DNA of 64,000 nucleotides, taken from the NCBI GenBank assembly GCA_013433145.1, contig CM024190.1, positions 4,278,001 through 4,342,000 of the forward strand, in the 5' to 3' direction. Under the pieces are notes generated by a model, which ran no database searches, was not told the DNA's origin, and was given only the letters and a program-made list of their open reading frames with translations. This DNA is from Ascaris suum (lineage: Eukaryota > Nematoda > Chromadorea > Rhabditida > Ascarididae). The translations under genes and the position numbers were made by a program. This document shows, one piece after another, positions 62,130 to 64,000 of this stretch. The stretch's first letter is position 1; each line of letters starts with the position of its first letter.

Positions 62130-62472
62130 CACATGTCCTGAGGCGACGCCACTTCCGGTGATGGATCTGAGCACAGCACTGTCGATTTTACGACCTCCTA
62201 TCACCAGTTCGTTTCCACAGTTCACCTCGTTTCCATTCGCTGACCCATCGGCATTTTTGGCGTTCACGCAGCACCTACAAAATTCACAGAAATATCCGGC
62301 ACCTTCTTTAGCCGTGCCTTCAGCGCCCTCAGCAGCGGCTGCTAAACGTGTCGCTCTCAACGTCCAGCCACCAGCAAGTCCTCAGTCGTGCTCATCATCA
62401 TCTATTATCTCGTCCAGTCCTCAGCAGTCTCCGCAGAGGAAACAAGCCGCGCCAATACCAGACAACAAGAAG
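62130..62472 (+). CDS. first coding exon of a Ser/Pro/Ala-rich protein, possible bZIP factor (partial)
   Basis: A good acceptor (gatttgcag) ends at 62129 and a donor (gtaaca) follows 62472. From the ATG at 62161 the exon gives 104 codons, phase 0: MDLSTALSILRPPITSSFPQ, FPFADPSAFLAF, a run of Ala, then Ser/Pro/Gln sequence and RKQAAPIPDNKK. The low-complexity make-up is typical of a transcription-factor transactivation region. The closing basic-Pro-Asp-Lys-Lys words resemble what precedes the basic region in PAR/NFIL3/CES-2-type bZIP proteins (VPxxxKDxxYWxRRxKNN), but no bZIP exon lies in the remaining 1.5 kb. The frame is also open upstream of the ATG to the acceptor, so a 5' exon is possible. 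Leader 62130-62160 holds a tiny ATG-TCC-TGA frame. Confidence 0.5.
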
Positions 62473-64000
62473 GTAACAAGAATTATGAGGAAGTGTTCAT
62501 TGCTACATAGTCGCAGGCTGATCAGAAATCGCGCAAACGGCCATAATATTGAACTATTTATTAAACTGCACAAGATGAATAGAGGCATAGGTTGCTAAAA
62601 TATATAAGAAAAAGAAATATATTACCGACTGAAGAAAAATGGGCTTAAGAGTTTGGGAGCAGACGCACAATTCGGACGCTTGATTGAGCGAATCCCGAAG
62701 GCAAATCATAGCTCGAATTTTGAAGCATAGCTCGCATTCTCGTAAATCTTTGAGTTAACTCAGTTTTTTCGATCGACTTCCATCTTAGCTGAATGTTTTC
62801 GTTTGTCTTAAGCGATAGTTTAATTGGCGTGCGAAACGAGTAGCAGATTGCTAATCCTTATATCGAATGCAACAACGGTATTCGTTTACTTGAAAATTAA
62901 AGGTTTTTTGCAAGCGATATTATGCGGAAAAATTTACTTCTCAGCTGCCCACTATAGTTTGCAATCCACGGAGTGTAGTGATAATGCACGAAAAAGGGGC
63001 CGTCATGATGTGATTTAGCATCTCAACTTAACAAACCAGCAAATTGGCAAGCATTTAAATACGACTAGAAAACGCCTAATAATGCGCTTTTCTATAGAAC
63101 AAACCGGTTCTACGAATGCTCAACTAAAAATACTGTTTTTGCATGAGGGTTCATGCAACCGGTTGGTTATATGACGGGGCAGATTATTTCCGGCAAACGT
63201 CATCCTCGCATCTTTTACGATTTGGGAGTCGAAATAGCTGGAGAAAACGATAGGCACAAATGCCTTCGTGCGCACGAATACAGAGCGCTATCACGTGTTT
63301 CTGCAAACGTTTTCAAGAACTATGAAACGAATTTGCGCTCGATGGGGGCAATGACTGAAGTATTACTGTTGCGTTTGAACTGTGGCCTCAAATGATCGGC
63401 CATAAGTTGTGGTAGATGTTTGATATCGGTTAGCAATGTGTGGTGCGGGAGGTGTAAAGGAACACAGGAGTGTGTTGACCTTGGTTACCTCTTGTTTCCG
63501 TAACACTTCACCACCAAAGAATTAGCCCTGCACAGCTGCTTCTTTGTTACAAAGCTGCAACTGCCCAACTTTGCGAACGCATCGTCATCTGCGCACATTC
63601 ACCCATCAGGTCACTCGCTAGGAAATTGGCCTTTTAATCTGCAGCTTGCTTCACTCGCAAGGTGCTGCGAACGCTGTGTATTCAGACTCGTATGACAGTC
63701 AGTCGGCTTGAACGAAGTCCATTTAGTATCCTGGCTATGATATAACTGTGCAGAATGAAATCATGGGTCAGAGATTGTATTAATGTCGTTTACACGTTCA
63801 CAAGGTGAACCCTTAAGCTAAAATGCATCAACGACTAGGCATTATGCGAAGAACCAATGAGTGTATGGAGCTCGAATTCAGCACTTAATTACATGACAGG
63901 CCGGGATTGTATAAAAAAGTTGATGTACATAAATATCAGCCTAAATATCCTGAATTTGAGCACCAAAAAGGTTTTCTGTTCAACCAACAGCCCAGCATAG
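62473..64000. other. intron/unknown to right edge
   Basis: Probably intron of the right-edge gene. An 80-codon frame at 63153-63395 (FYDLGVEIAGENDRHKCLRA) has no clear flanking splice sites and no recognised domain. Confidence 0.35.

Noticed and set aside
62082..62360. Minus-strand Ala/Gly-rich frame
   Set aside because: Shadow of the plus-strand Ser/Pro/Ala exon, which has good splice sites.

Overview
The window looks like nuclear DNA of a metazoan, most likely a nematode. Protein-coding information is split into short exons whose introns begin GTAAGT/GTGAGT-like and end in TTTCAG, ATTCAG, TTGCAG or TTTAG-like sites. Five conserved genes could be assembled by hand or nearly so, and every join keeps the reading frame. 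Each recognised start codon lies 1-31 bases after an acceptor-like AG, which fits spliced-leader trans-splicing. Low gene density and long introns would suit a parasitic nematode with a mid-sized genome (for example an ascaridoid or strongylid), but the species is an inference.

Layout. 868-3459 (-): 5' part of CDKAL1 (tRNA t6A methylthiotransferase), running off the left edge. 8805-18773 (-): an 11-exon ARHGAP39/Vilse orthologue (WW-WW-MyTH4-RhoGAP, 668 aa). 21817-27808 (+): a CASC3/Barentsz (MLN51) exon-junction-complex protein in 4 exons. 33351-36924 (-): a 198-aa four-pass MARVEL-domain membrane protein in 4 exons. 46598-53090 (+): a secreted tartrate-resistant (type 5, purple) acid phosphatase in 8 exons, 379 aa. 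54621-56104 (-) and 58448-60510 (-): two multi-exon genes with consistent splice phases that I cannot name. 62161-62472 (+): first coding exon of a Ser/Pro/Ala-rich protein, possibly a bZIP factor, running off the right edge.

The rest is intronic or intergenic AT-rich DNA with two long (AT)n microsatellites, a 37-bp tandem repeat, C/G/T homopolymers and several isolated exon-like open stretches. I found no tRNA, rRNA, transposase, reverse transcriptase, LTR or CRISPR. The genes do not form an operon or pathway: they lie on both strands, kilobases apart, with unrelated housekeeping, signalling, RNA-biology and secretory roles. I see no convincing undescribed multi-gene system. The best leads are the two unnamed genes at 54.6-60.5 kb and the exon-like stretches around 40-45 kb.
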